Shown here piece by piece: positions 9,344 to 16,834 of a stretch of DNA of 64,000 nt. The stretch is from positions 62,001 through 126,000 of the forward strand of contig NZ_MJAH01000019.1 of assembly GCF_001746295.1 (NCBI RefSeq). Reading direction: 5' to 3'. Position numbers and translations under genes: made by a program. The stretch is from Streptomyces sp. LUP47B. GTDB lineage: Bacteria > Actinomycetota > Actinomycetes > Streptomycetales > Streptomycetaceae. Every line of letters starts with the position of its first letter. The stretch's first letter is position 1. The notes under the pieces are model-generated. The model searched no databases, was not told the DNA's origin, and saw only the letters and a list, made by a program, of their open reading frames with translations.

Positions 9344-10489
9344 CTAGAGGTTGCCCCGCTTCTCCTGCTCTCGTTCGATGGCCTCGAACAGGGCCTTGAA
9401 GTTGCCCTTTCCGAAGCCCATCGAGCCGTGCCGCTCGATGAGTTCGAAGAACACGGTCGGCTTGTCCTGGACCGGCTTGGTGAAGATCTGCAGCAGATAG
9501 CCGTCCTCGTCGCGGTCGGCGAGGATCTTCAGCTCCCTGAGCGTGTCGACCGGGACCCGGGTGTCGCCGACCCACTCGCCGAGGGTGTCGTAGTACGAGT
9601 CGGGGGTGTCGAGGAACTGAACTCCCGCCGCCCGCATGGTCCGCACGGTCTGCACGATGTCGTTGGTGTTCAGCGCGATGTGCTGGACGCCCGCGCCGCC
9701 GTAGAACTCCAGGTACTCGTCGATCTGGGACTTCTTCTTGGCGACGGCGGGCTCGTTGATCGGGAACTTCACCTTGAGCGTGCCGTCGGCCACGACCTTC
9801 GACATCAGCGCGCTGTACTCGGTGGCGATGTCGTCGCCCACGAACTCCTTCATGTTCGTGAAGCCCATGACCTTGTTGTAGAAGCCGACCCACTCGTTCA
9901 TCCGGCCGAGTTCGACGTTGCCGACGCAGTGGTCGACGGCCTGGAAGGTGCGGTGGGCGGGCGGTTCGACGATCGGGGCGGCCGCGGCGAAGCCCGGGAG
10001 GTAGGGGCCGTCGTAGCCCGTGCGCTCGACCAGGGTGTGGCGGGTCTCGCCGTAGGTGGCGATGGCGGCGAGGACGACCGTGCCGTGCTCGTCCTTCAGC
10101 TCGTACGGCTCGGCGACCGAGCGGGCGCCGTGCTCGAGGGCGTAGCTGTAGGCGCGGCGGGCGTCGGGGACCTCGATGGCGAGGTCGATCACGCCGTCGC
10201 CGTGCTCGGCCACGTGCTGGGCGAGGAAGTGGCCCCAGGGGGTGGCGGGCTTGATGACCGAGGTGAACACGAAACGGGCGGAGCCGTTCTCCAGCACGTA
10301 CGAGGCGGTCTCGCGGCTGCCGTTCTCCGGTCCGGAGTAGGCCACGAGCCGCATGCCGAAGGCGGTCGAGTAGTAGTGCGCCGCCTGCTTGGCGTTGCCG
10401 ACGGCGAAGACGACCGCGTCCATTCCCTTGACCGGGAAGGGGTCGGCCTGCCGGGCGGTGTCGGGAGTGTGGTGTGTGGTCTGCGTCAT
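9344..10489 (-). CDS. hpd: 4-Hydroxyphenylpyruvate dioxygenase
   Basis: The 381-residue, full-length enzyme starts at ATG 10489; the 17-residue upstream in-frame extension lies in the promoter region. It converts 4-hydroxyphenylpyruvate to homogentisate in tyrosine catabolism. The two vicinal-oxygen-chelate halves are clear: GMDAVVFAVGNAKQAAHYYSTAFGM, then AVDHCVGNVELGRMNEWVGFYNKVMGF with the first iron His. VQHIALNTNDIV supplies the second His, and LLQIFTKPV...PTVFFELIERHG the Glu ligand. The end matches the family (GFGKGNFKALFEAIEREQ). It is divergent from an AsnC/Lrp gene that probably regulates it. Confidence 0.96.
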   Translation of the reverse strand: MTQTTHHTPDTARQADPFPVKGMDAVVFAVGNAKQAAHYYSTAFGMRLVAYSGPENGSRETASYVLENGSARFVFTSVIKPATPWGHFLAQHVAEHGDGVIDLAIEVPDARRAYSYALEHGARSVAEPYELKDEHGTVVLAAIATYGETRHTLVERTGYDGPYLPGFAAAAPIVEPPAHRTFQAVDHCVGNVELGRMNEWVGFYNKVMGFTNMKEFVGDDIATEYSALMSKVVADGTLKVKFPINEPAVAKKKSQIDEYLEFYGGAGVQHIALNTNDIVQTVRTMRAAGVQFLDTPDSYYDTLGEWVGDTRVPVDTLRELKILADRDEDGYLLQIFTKPVQDKPTVFFELIERHGSMGFGKGNFKALFEAIEREQEKRGNL

Positions 10490-10615
10490 GTCCGAAGCCT
10501 GGCCCCGGTCTGCAAGGTGCGCAATAGTTTGCGTATTCACTGGGCAATCTGTTCAGCGATACGGCCGCTTCGGCGGCCTTTCTGTACAGGATGACCACTG
10601 TTCCGGGAGGTCTGC
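10490..10615. promoter_or_regulatory. Divergent promoter region of hpd and the AsnC/Lrp regulator
   Basis: The 126 bases between the divergent starts contain an A/T-rich patch with GCGCAATAGTTTGCG near 10520-10535, a short imperfect palindrome of the size bound by Lrp/AsnC dimers. GGGAGG at 10605-10610 is the regulator's ribosome site. That this is the regulator's own operator is inferred. Confidence 0.45.
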
Positions 10616-11095
10616 GTGGGGATCGACGAGCTGGACGGGCGGATCATCGTGCTCCTCGCGCGCGAGCCGCGGATCGGGGTGCTGGAGATGTCCCGGCGGC
10701 TGGGGGTGGCGCGGGGGACCGTGCAGGCGCGGCTCGACCGGCTTCAGTCGAACGGAGTCATCCGGGGATTCGGTCCGCAGGTCGATCCGGCGGCGCTCGG
10801 TTACCCGGTGACCGCGTTCGCCACGCTCCAGATCCGGCAGGGCCAAGGGGCCGACGTACGGGCGCACTTGGCGACCGTGCCGGAGGTCCTGGAGCTGCAC
10901 ACCACCACCGGCAGCGGGGACATGCTGTGCCGCCTGGTGGCCCGCTCCAACGCCGATCTCCAACGTGTGATCGACCGGGTTGTCGGCTTCGATGGGATCG
11001 TCCGGGCCGCCACCGCGATCGTGATGGAGAACCCCGTTCCGCTGCGGATCATCCCGCTGGTGGAGCAGGCGGCGGAGGACTCGGCGAGGACCTGA
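10616..11095 (+). CDS. Lrp/AsnC-family transcriptional regulator
   Basis: The 159-residue protein starts at GTG 10616 with a strong GGGAGG ribosome site. The N-terminal helix-turn-helix (LDGRIIVLLAREPRIGVLEMSRRLGVARGTVQARLDRLQSNGVI) is classical for the family. The C-terminal RAM ligand-binding domain follows (FATLQIRQGQ..., LELHTTTGSGDMLCRLVARSNADLQRVID). These proteins form octamers and sense amino acids. Its divergent position suggests control of hpd in response to tyrosine or phenylalanine; the ligand is inferred. It lies 13 bases before the ABC operon and may be co-transcribed with it. Confidence 0.92.
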   Translation: MGIDELDGRIIVLLAREPRIGVLEMSRRLGVARGTVQARLDRLQSNGVIRGFGPQVDPAALGYPVTAFATLQIRQGQGADVRAHLATVPEVLELHTTTGSGDMLCRLVARSNADLQRVIDRVVGFDGIVRAATAIVMENPVPLRIIPLVEQAAEDSART

Positions 11096-11108
11096 CCGCG
11101 ACCGTGGG

Positions 11109-11765
11109 GTGAGCCGTGTGAGCTTCTGGGAGTACCTCGGCAACCGCCACCAGCAGCTGCTCGCGGACGCCTGCCAGCACGCGAGCGTCGTCTTCCAGTG
11201 CATGGTGGTGGCGACGGTGATCGGGGTGCTGATCGGGGTCGTGACCTATGGGAGCGGGTGGGCGGGCAACCTCGCCACCACGGCCACCTCGACGATGCTG
11301 ACCGTGCCCTCGCTCGCCATGATCGGTCTGCTCATTCCGGCCGTGGGCCTGGGCGTACCGCCCACGGTGATCGCCCTGACGCTGTACGGGCTGCTGCCGG
11401 TCGCGCGGAACGCGATCGTGGGGCTGCGCGGGGTCGATCCCTCGCTGGTGGACGCGGCCAAGGGCATCGGGATGTCCCGGGTGACGCGGCTGGTACGGGT
11501 CGAGCTGCCGCTCGCCTGGCCGCCGGTCCTGAGCGGGATCCGGGTCTCGACCCAGATGCTGATGGGCATCGCCGCGATCGCCGCCTACGCCTCCGGGCCC
11601 GGCCTCGGCAACGAGATCTTCCGCGGCATCGCCTCGCTGGGCAGCAGGAACGCGCTCAACCAGGTGCTCGCCGGCACGCTCGGGATCATCGTCCTCGCCC
11701 TGCTGTTCGATGCCGCGTACGTCGTCGTCGGACGGCTGACCATCGCGAGGGGGATCCGTGCCTGA
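11109..11765 (+). CDS. Osmoprotectant/betaine-type ABC transporter permease
   Basis: The 218-residue protein starts at GTG 11109. It has five to six membrane helices with the inner-membrane permease motif VDAAKGIGMSRVTRLVRVELPLAWPPV (EAA loop). Sequence style and length fit the OpuCB/ProW/BusAB family that imports glycine betaine, choline or carnitine. It overlaps the ATPase gene by eight bases, so the two are translationally coupled. It is the first of three transporter genes, with no substrate-binding protein gene or fused binding domain in sight. Confidence 0.9.
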   Translation: MSRVSFWEYLGNRHQQLLADACQHASVVFQCMVVATVIGVLIGVVTYGSGWAGNLATTATSTMLTVPSLAMIGLLIPAVGLGVPPTVIALTLYGLLPVARNAIVGLRGVDPSLVDAAKGIGMSRVTRLVRVELPLAWPPVLSGIRVSTQMLMGIAAIAAYASGPGLGNEIFRGIASLGSRNALNQVLAGTLGIIVLALLFDAAYVVVGRLTIARGIRA

Positions 11766-13002
11766 GACGTCCGGCACCTCAGGTGCGTCCATCGAGCTGG
11801 AGAACCTGACCAAGAGGTATCCGGGCGCTGCGCGGCCCGCCGTCCACAACGTCACCATGGAGATCAAGGAGGGCGAGCTCGTCGTCCTCGTCGGGCCGTC
11901 CGGCTGCGGCAAGTCGACGACCCTCAAGATGATCAACAGGTTGATCGAGCCGACCGGTGGACGCATCCGGATCAACGGTGAGGACGTGACCGACGTCGAT
12001 CCGGTCAAGCTGCGCCGCAGGGTGGGCTACGCGATCCAGTCGGCCGGTCTCTTCCCGCACATGACGGTCGCGCAGAACATCGCGCTCGTGCCGAAGATGA
12101 TCGGCTGGGGAAAGGGCCGGATCAAGGACCGCGTGGAGGAACTGCTCGACCTCGTCGGGCTTGACCCCGGGGAGTTCCACGACCGCTATCCGCGCGGGCT
12201 CTCCGGCGGCCAGCAGCAGCGGGTGGGGGTGGCGAGGGCGTTGGCGGCCGATCCGCCCGTCCTGCTGATGGACGAGCCGTTCGGTGGGCTCGACCCGATC
12301 ACACGCGACCACCTCCAGGACGAGCTGATCAGGCTCCAGCACGAGCTGCGCAAGACGATCGTCTTCGTCACCCATGACTTCGACGAGGCGATCAAGCTCG
12401 GTGACCGGATCGCCGTCCTGCGCGAACGGTCCCACATCGCCCAGTTCGACTCCCCCGAGGCCATCCTGACCAACCCGGCGGACGACTATGTGTCCGGTTT
12501 CGTCGGGGCGGGGGCGGCGCTGAAGCGGCTGAACCTCACCCGCGTACGGGAAGTGGGGATCACCGACTGTCCGACCGTGACCGTCGACGACCCCGTCCAG
12601 GAGATCCTCCACAAACTCCGGGGCAGCGGCACGAACGAGATCCTGCTGCTCGACAGGCGCGGACGGCCGTACAAGTGGCTGCGGCGCGGCGACATGATGC
12701 GCGCCAAGGGGTCACCGGCCCGGGCCGGGACGCCGGTGAGCGACACGGTGTCCATGGACGCGACGCTGCGGGACGCGCTGGAGGCCGTGCTGACCGACGA
12801 CGCGGGGCGGGTCGCGGTGACCGGGCCGAGCGGTGAGTACGCGGGTGTCGTCGACATGGAGACGCTCATGAACTCCGTGCGCCAGCTTCTGCAGGCCGAC
12901 CGGCTGAAGGCCGGGGAGCACCAGCACACGCTGGAGGAGATCCGGGCCGCCCGGACGCACGCCGAGCAGGAGGGTGCCGACGGAGAGGAGAAGACGGCGT
13001 GA
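11758..13002 (+). CDS. Osmoprotectant/betaine-type ABC transporter ATPase with CBS domains
   Basis: The 414-residue protein starts at GTG 11758. Walker A is GPSGCGKST, the signature is LSGGQQQRVGVARAL, and Walker B is VLLMDEPFGGLDP, followed by the switch His in VFVTHDFDEA. After residue ~270 come two CBS-like modules (VTVDDPVQEILHKLRG and VSMDATLRDALEAVLTDDAGRVAVTG), which in OpuA-type systems sense ionic strength. Length and order match ProV/OpuCA. It couples with both neighbours by short overlaps and drives the two permeases in this operon. Confidence 0.93.
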   Translation: MPETSGTSGASIELENLTKRYPGAARPAVHNVTMEIKEGELVVLVGPSGCGKSTTLKMINRLIEPTGGRIRINGEDVTDVDPVKLRRRVGYAIQSAGLFPHMTVAQNIALVPKMIGWGKGRIKDRVEELLDLVGLDPGEFHDRYPRGLSGGQQQRVGVARALAADPPVLLMDEPFGGLDPITRDHLQDELIRLQHELRKTIVFVTHDFDEAIKLGDRIAVLRERSHIAQFDSPEAILTNPADDYVSGFVGAGAALKRLNLTRVREVGITDCPTVTVDDPVQEILHKLRGSGTNEILLLDRRGRPYKWLRRGDMMRAKGSPARAGTPVSDTVSMDATLRDALEAVLTDDAGRVAVTGPSGEYAGVVDMETLMNSVRQLLQADRLKAGEHQHTLEEIRAARTHAEQEGADGEEKTA

Positions 13003-13859
13003 CGGCCCCCGAGCTGGAGACGCCGGAGACCGTCGAACCGGTAAGGACCGTCGAACCGGAAGAGACCGAGGCCGCCCCTCCCTCGCCGAAGTGGCCCGAG
13101 GGGCGGGTGACCTGGCAGAAGCTGACCTTTCTGCCCGCGTTCCTCATCGCCGTCCTGCTCGCGACCTGGCTGTGGTTCGAGCAGGCCGACCTGGACCCGG
13201 TCTCCGCGAACGCGCTGTCCGACGGGCAGGTGTCCAAGGCCCTGTGGCAGCAGGTGGAGCTGACGGCGATCTCGACGTTCTTCGTGCTGATCACCGCGAT
13301 CCCGCTGGGCATCGTGCTGACCCGCAAGGCCTTCCGGAAGGCGCGCCCGGTGACGACGGCGCTCGCCCACACGGGCCAGGCGACCCCGGCGATCGGCCTG
13401 CTGGCCCTGCTGGTGATCTGGCTGGGCACGGGCATGAAGGCAGCCCTGATCGGCATGGTCGCCTACGCCGTCCTGCCGGTCCTGTCGAACACCATCGCGG
13501 GCCTGAAGGCGAACGATCCGACCCTGCTGGAGGCGGCGCGGGGCATCGGAATGTCGTCCATGGGAGTGCTGTCACATGTCGAACTCCCGCTGGCCGTCCC
13601 GCTGATCCTCGCAGGCGTCCGCACGGCCCTGGTCCTCAACGTCGGTACGGCGACCCTCGCGACCTTCGGCGGGGGCGGCGGGCTGGGTGTCCTGATCACC
13701 ACCGGCATCACCACCCAGCGGATGCCGGTGCTGATGCTCGGCTCGATCCTCACGGTGACACTGGCCCTGCTGGTCGACTGGCTGGCCTCGTTGGCCGAAC
13801 TGATGCTCGGGCCACGGGGGTTGGGGGCGGGGAGGAGAAGCGGAACGTTCGTGAGGTAG
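12999..13859 (+). CDS. Osmoprotectant/betaine-type ABC transporter permease
   Basis: The 286-residue protein starts at GTG 12999, overlapping the ATPase stop by four bases (GTGA). A charged N-terminal tail of ~45 residues rich in Glu/Pro precedes six helices. The EAA-type loop LLEAARGIGMSSMGVLSHVELPLAVPLILAGV is clear, and the GTATLATFGGGGGLGVLITTGI segment is typical of OpuCD/ProW proteins. It completes a heteromeric permease pair. The expected binding-protein gene, often the next or preceding gene, is absent; the following gene is a separate regulator. Confidence 0.9.
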   Translation: MTAPELETPETVEPVRTVEPEETEAAPPSPKWPEGRVTWQKLTFLPAFLIAVLLATWLWFEQADLDPVSANALSDGQVSKALWQQVELTAISTFFVLITAIPLGIVLTRKAFRKARPVTTALAHTGQATPAIGLLALLVIWLGTGMKAALIGMVAYAVLPVLSNTIAGLKANDPTLLEAARGIGMSSMGVLSHVELPLAVPLILAGVRTALVLNVGTATLATFGGGGGLGVLITTGITTQRMPVLMLGSILTVTLALLVDWLASLAELMLGPRGLGAGRRSGTFVR

Positions 13860-13884
13860 GGGTTGGCCGTCGCCGGTACGGGGT

Positions 13885-13930
13885 TACAAAGAACCTGTTG
13901 CAAAGGAGTCTTTGCAACGCTATCTTTGTA
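13885..13930. promoter_or_regulatory. Nested perfect inverted repeats, likely autoregulatory operator
   Basis: GTTGCAAAG (13897-13905) and CTTTGCAAC (13910-13918) form a perfect 9-bp inverted repeat with a 4-base centre. A second pair, TACAAAG (13885-13891) and CTTTGTA (13924-13930), brackets it. The inner repeat contains the AAGGAG ribosome-site sequence, and the outer arm ends four bases before the ArsR-like ATG. It could be a repressor operator, an RNA hairpin controlling translation, or both. Confidence 0.65.
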
Positions 13931-13933
13931 TGC

Positions 13934-14506
13934 ATGCCGGAAGAGCCCAACGTACGGAAACTCGACGCCCGTTCACTGCGCGGGCTGGCGCATCCTCTGC
14001 GGATGCAGCTGCTGGACGCCCTCCGCCACGGCGGTCCCGCCACCGCGTCCCAACTCGCCGAGAAACTGGGCGAGTCGAGCGGCGCAACCAGCTACCACCT
14101 GCGCCAGCTGGCCGCGCACGGCTTCGTGGAAGACGCCCCGGAGCGCGGCAAGGGGCGGGAGCGCTGGTGGAAGGCGGTCCACAAGGGTCTGAGCTTCGAC
14201 GACGCCCTGCTCACGGACAGCGATCCGGCCGTGCGCGGAGCCGCCGACATGTACCTCCATGAGGTCGCGACCGCCCAGATCCAGAACCTCTCCAACTGGC
14301 TGGGCGACCGCGCCACCTGGCCCGAGGACTGGAACCGCGTCTGGGACATGAGCAGCGCGACGCTACGGCTGACCCCCGAGCTGACCAAAGAACTCATCGA
14401 GAAGATGCATGCCCTGGTCGACACCTATCGCGACCGGCCCACCACCGGAGACAACGCGGCCCAGGTACGCATCCACACGCACGCCTTCCCGATCACCACG
14501 GACTGA
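13934..14506 (+). CDS. ArsR/HTH_20-type winged-helix regulator
   Basis: The 190-residue protein starts at ATG 13934. The winged helix occupies residues ~10-85: LRGLAHPLRMQLLDALRHGGPATASQLAEKLGESSGATSYHLRQLAAHGFVED, then the wing KGRERWWKAVHKG. No metal-binding Cys pair is visible, so it is unlikely to be a metal sensor. The C-terminal ~100 residues are helical and of unknown ligand specificity. The nested palindrome overlapping its start suggests autoregulation. A 60-residue gene follows 12 bases later and is probably co-transcribed. Confidence 0.85.
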   Translation: MPEEPNVRKLDARSLRGLAHPLRMQLLDALRHGGPATASQLAEKLGESSGATSYHLRQLAAHGFVEDAPERGKGRERWWKAVHKGLSFDDALLTDSDPAVRGAADMYLHEVATAQIQNLSNWLGDRATWPEDWNRVWDMSSATLRLTPELTKELIEKMHALVDTYRDRPTTGDNAAQVRIHTHAFPITTD

Positions 14507-14518
14507 AAGGGCCCCGCC

Positions 14519-14701
14519 ATGCACCCCGAGACCCACCTCGCCCAGCACCACCTCCGTGCCACCGACCTCCGTGCCGAGGCCGACGCCCACCGCCTCGCCG
14601 CTCAGGCCAAGCGGCCGTACGCCATCAGGACCCGGCTCGGCTGGACCCTGGTGGAAGTGGGACTCCGGCTGGCCTCGCCCCGGCCGGTCCTCGCGCACTA
14701 G
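14519..14701 (+). CDS. Small hypothetical protein downstream of ArsR-like regulator
   Basis: A 60-residue, His/Ala/Arg-rich, probably helical protein starts at ATG 14519 with an AAAGGGCCCC ribosome region. It ends in GLRLASPRPVLAH. No domain is recognised. It follows the regulator by 12 bases, and its stop codon overlaps that of the convergent S16-like gene by four bases, which supports it being a real, compactly packed gene. I recall similar small proteins after ArsR-type genes in streptomycetes but cannot verify this. Confidence 0.55.
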   Translation: MHPETHLAQHHLRATDLRAEADAHRLAAQAKRPYAIRTRLGWTLVEVGLRLASPRPVLAH

Positions 14702-15489
14702 CAGGCGGGGACGGATCCCTTACCCGACTCCAGTGCGGTCAGCGCATTCACCGCCCCCTTCAGGGACGTCACCGGGATCAGCCGCAGCCCCTTAGGCAGC
14801 TCCGCCTTCGCGTCGGAGCACTCCTCCTCGGGGACCAGGAACACCGTCGCCCCGTCCCGCTTCGCGGCCTGCGTCTTCAGAGCCACGCCGCCCACCGCGC
14901 CGACCGTCCCGTCCGCGTCGATCGTCCCCGTCCCGGCGATGGTGCGGCCGCCCGTGAGGTCGCCCCCGGCGCCGTTGCCGTTCAGCTTGTCGATGATCCC
15001 CAGGGTGAACAGCAGGCCGGCGCTCGGCCCGCCGACGTCCGCGAGCTTCAGCGTGACCTTGACCTTGTCGTCGCCGAGCTTCAGATAGTTCAGCGCCGCC
15101 TCGGTCGCCGCGTCCTGGGACTCCTTCATCTGCGCGGTGTTGTGCTTCTCGATCTCCTGGACACTCTGCCCGCTCGGGTAGACCGCGTCGTGGGGCATGA
15201 CCGCCCGGTCGGTGCGGAACCAGCTGTCGAAGATGTCACCGAGCGCGACATGGGTGTCGGGCCCGGTCGCCTCGATGGTCGTCATCCGCAGCTGCCCGCT
15301 CGTCGTACGCGTCTTCGCCCCGGAGATCGTGATCACCTCCGCGCCCTTGTTCTCGCCGAGGACGTTCGCCGTCATCCCGGGCTGCGCCAGTGCGAACGGC
15401 AGCGGCGCGAAGAGGGCCGTGGCGACCAGTGCCACGACGGGCAGGGCACAGACGGCGACGGCCTGGGGGCGCGTGAGGCGAGAGAGCAC
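14698..15489 (-). CDS. Secreted/membrane-anchored Lon-like (S16) protease-domain protein
   Basis: The 263-residue protein starts at GTG 15489. A signal anchor covers residues ~10-32 (AVCALPVVALVATALFAPLPFALA). The domain after residue ~130 resembles the Lon proteolytic domain: the nucleophile Ser in VGGPSAGLLFTLGIID and the conserved GRTIAGTGTIDADGTVGAVGGVALKTQAAKRDGA with the catalytic Lys. It ends in a lone Cys. Comparable actinobacterial proteins carry an additional PDZ domain; this one has only a short N-terminal region. The substrate is unknown, and action outside the membrane is inferred from the anchor. Confidence 0.8.
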   Translation of the reverse strand: MLSRLTRPQAVAVCALPVVALVATALFAPLPFALAQPGMTANVLGENKGAEVITISGAKTRTTSGQLRMTTIEATGPDTHVALGDIFDSWFRTDRAVMPHDAVYPSGQSVQEIEKHNTAQMKESQDAATEAALNYLKLGDDKVKVTLKLADVGGPSAGLLFTLGIIDKLNGNGAGGDLTGGRTIAGTGTIDADGTVGAVGGVALKTQAAKRDGATVFLVPEEECSDAKAELPKGLRLIPVTSLKGAVNALTALESGKGSVPAC

Positions 15490-15536
15490 GGGATCAATCT
15501 AACGTGGCGGTCACTTCCGGCCATGAGCCGGTCAGC

Positions 15537-15722
15537 CCCGTACAGATCCCGTCTCGCGCGCGTGAAGCACCGCAGGACGTCCGGCAGCGGTTCGACGCCG
15601 ATGCCGGGCGTCCGCGGTGATGTCCTCCGCGAAGTAGCGGGCGGAGGGGCGCGGCCGATTCCCGTCTCCAGCATGCCGCCGCACCACACCGGCACGCCGT
15701 GCGCGCGGGCTTGATGTTCAAG
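15537..15722 (-). pseudogene. Remnant of an N-acylamino-acid racemase / o-succinylbenzoate synthase-like gene
   Basis: On the minus strand, one frame reads ARAHGVPVWCGGMLETGIGRA, which strongly resembles the enolase-superfamily NAAAR/MenC C-terminal barrel. Shortly after, a different frame reads RYFAEDIT, and the first frame resumes with PGIGVEPLPDVLR, the expected family ending. In an intact gene these three pieces would be separated by longer sequence. The fragment therefore carries internal deletions and frameshifts and no start. The family call comes from recognisable motifs only. Confidence 0.6.
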
Positions 15723-15761
15723 CACGTGGGCATGTCGACCCACGGCGACCGCACCCACCCA

Positions 15762-15794
15762 GGGGCGCGGGGAACTGCGCGACCAGCCCCCACC
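15762..15794. repeat. Dispersed Streptomyces intergenic repeat (copy 1)
   Basis: GGGGCGCGGGGAACTGCGCG followed by ACCAGCCCCCACC is a sequence I recognise as scattered widely in Streptomyces intergenic regions. A second copy is at 55426. It forms imperfect hairpins and may be an RNA-processing or terminator element; its role is not established. Confidence 0.6.
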
Positions 15795-15830
15795 GGACCC
15801 GCGGTCGCCGACGAACTCGCACCGCACCGC

Positions 15831-16472
15831 TCAGCGCAACGCCTCCGCAACCTCCCGCGCCGCGTCCACCACCCGCGGCCCCACCCGCTCCGGCACCGCG
15901 TCGGCCAGCATCACGACCCCCACGCTGCCCTCCACCCCGGTGACCCCGAGCAGAGGAGCGGCCGCCCCACTGGCCCCGGCCTCCAGCTCGCCGTGCGTCA
16001 GCATGTACCCCGGCTCCCCGAACCCCTGTTGCCGCGCCGCGAGAATCGCCCGCCCCGCCGCCCCACGGTCCAACGGATGCCGGAACCCCGCCCGATACGC
16101 CACGTGATAGTCCGTCCACGTGGGCTCCACGACGGCCACGGCCAGTGCCTCGGCCCCGTCCACCAGGGTGAGGTGTGCCGTCGCCCCGATGTCCTCCGCG
16201 AGCGAGCGCAGCGCGGGCAGCGCGGCCTCCCGTACCAGAGGATGCACCTGCCGCCCGAGTCGCAGTACGCCCAGGCCCACCCGGGCACGCCCGCCCAGGT
16301 CACGCCGGACGAGGGCGTGCTGCTCCAGCGTGGCCAGCAACCGGTACACCACGGTCCGGTTCACACCCAGTTTGTTGGAAAGCTCGGTGACGGTGAGCCC
16401 GTGGTCCGTGTCGGCCAGGAGCTTGAGGACACGCAGTCCCCGGTCAAGCGTCTGAGAGGTCTCCGCGGTCAC
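15831..16472 (-). CDS. IclR-family transcriptional regulator
   Basis: The 213-residue protein starts at GTG 16472, chosen because GGAGGA lies 8-9 bases upstream. The N-terminal winged helix is QTLDRGLRVLKLLADTDHGLTVTELSNKLGVNRTVVYRLLATLEQHALVRR. The effector-binding IclR domain follows, with ATAHLTLVDGAEALAVAVVEP and FRHPLDRGAAGRAILA. It is slightly shorter than usual family members (~250). No metabolic operon adjoins it, so the target is not evident. A racemase-like pseudogene lies just downstream, and the regulator may once have controlled that locus; this is speculation. Confidence 0.88.
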   Translation of the reverse strand: MTAETSQTLDRGLRVLKLLADTDHGLTVTELSNKLGVNRTVVYRLLATLEQHALVRRDLGGRARVGLGVLRLGRQVHPLVREAALPALRSLAEDIGATAHLTLVDGAEALAVAVVEPTWTDYHVAYRAGFRHPLDRGAAGRAILAARQQGFGEPGYMLTHGELEAGASGAAAPLLGVTGVEGSVGVVMLADAVPERVGPRVVDAAREVAEALR

Positions 16473-16834
16473 GACGCCCACTCCTCCAAGTGGTGAGGTC
16501 GGCGGGCCTCTCACGGCAGATGCGTCACCGAGTCCCGTCGGCAACGCGCTTCAGAGGCCGCCGATCGGCCGGCGGCCCGGTCTGTTTCCGGGCCGCGTCG
16601 CTTCACGGCTGCGCTCCGCGGCGGCGCTGCCACGGGGCGTGTGCGTAGCGGGACAGTAGCGAAGCGGGTTCGCTCAGCGGAAGCCTCCGTCCAGAATCCG
16701 GGCAGACGCCGGTACGGACCACTCCGTTTGTCCTGATACGTACGGTCCGATGCGCGCGGCCAGAGACGTGTGCGGCCGGATGCGTGCGGTCAGACACGTA
16801 CGACCCGTCGCCGCGAGACGACCGGCGCCCCGCG
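16473..16834. other. Intergenic region with a terminator-like hairpin and short repeats
   Basis: The 362 bases lie between the IclR start and the helicase stop. They hold one strong hairpin (16572-16596) and a patch at 16740-16805 where variants of CGGATGCGTGCGGTCAGACACGTA recur. I see no credible gene. Confidence 0.4.
16572..16596. terminator. Hairpin GCGGCCCGG/CCGGGCCGC
   Basis: A perfect 9-bp stem (16572-16580 with 16588-16596) encloses a 7-base loop containing TCTGTTT. It lies 239 bases downstream of the helicase stop and could end that transcript. No T-run follows, as is usual in high-GC actinobacteria. Confidence 0.4.
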
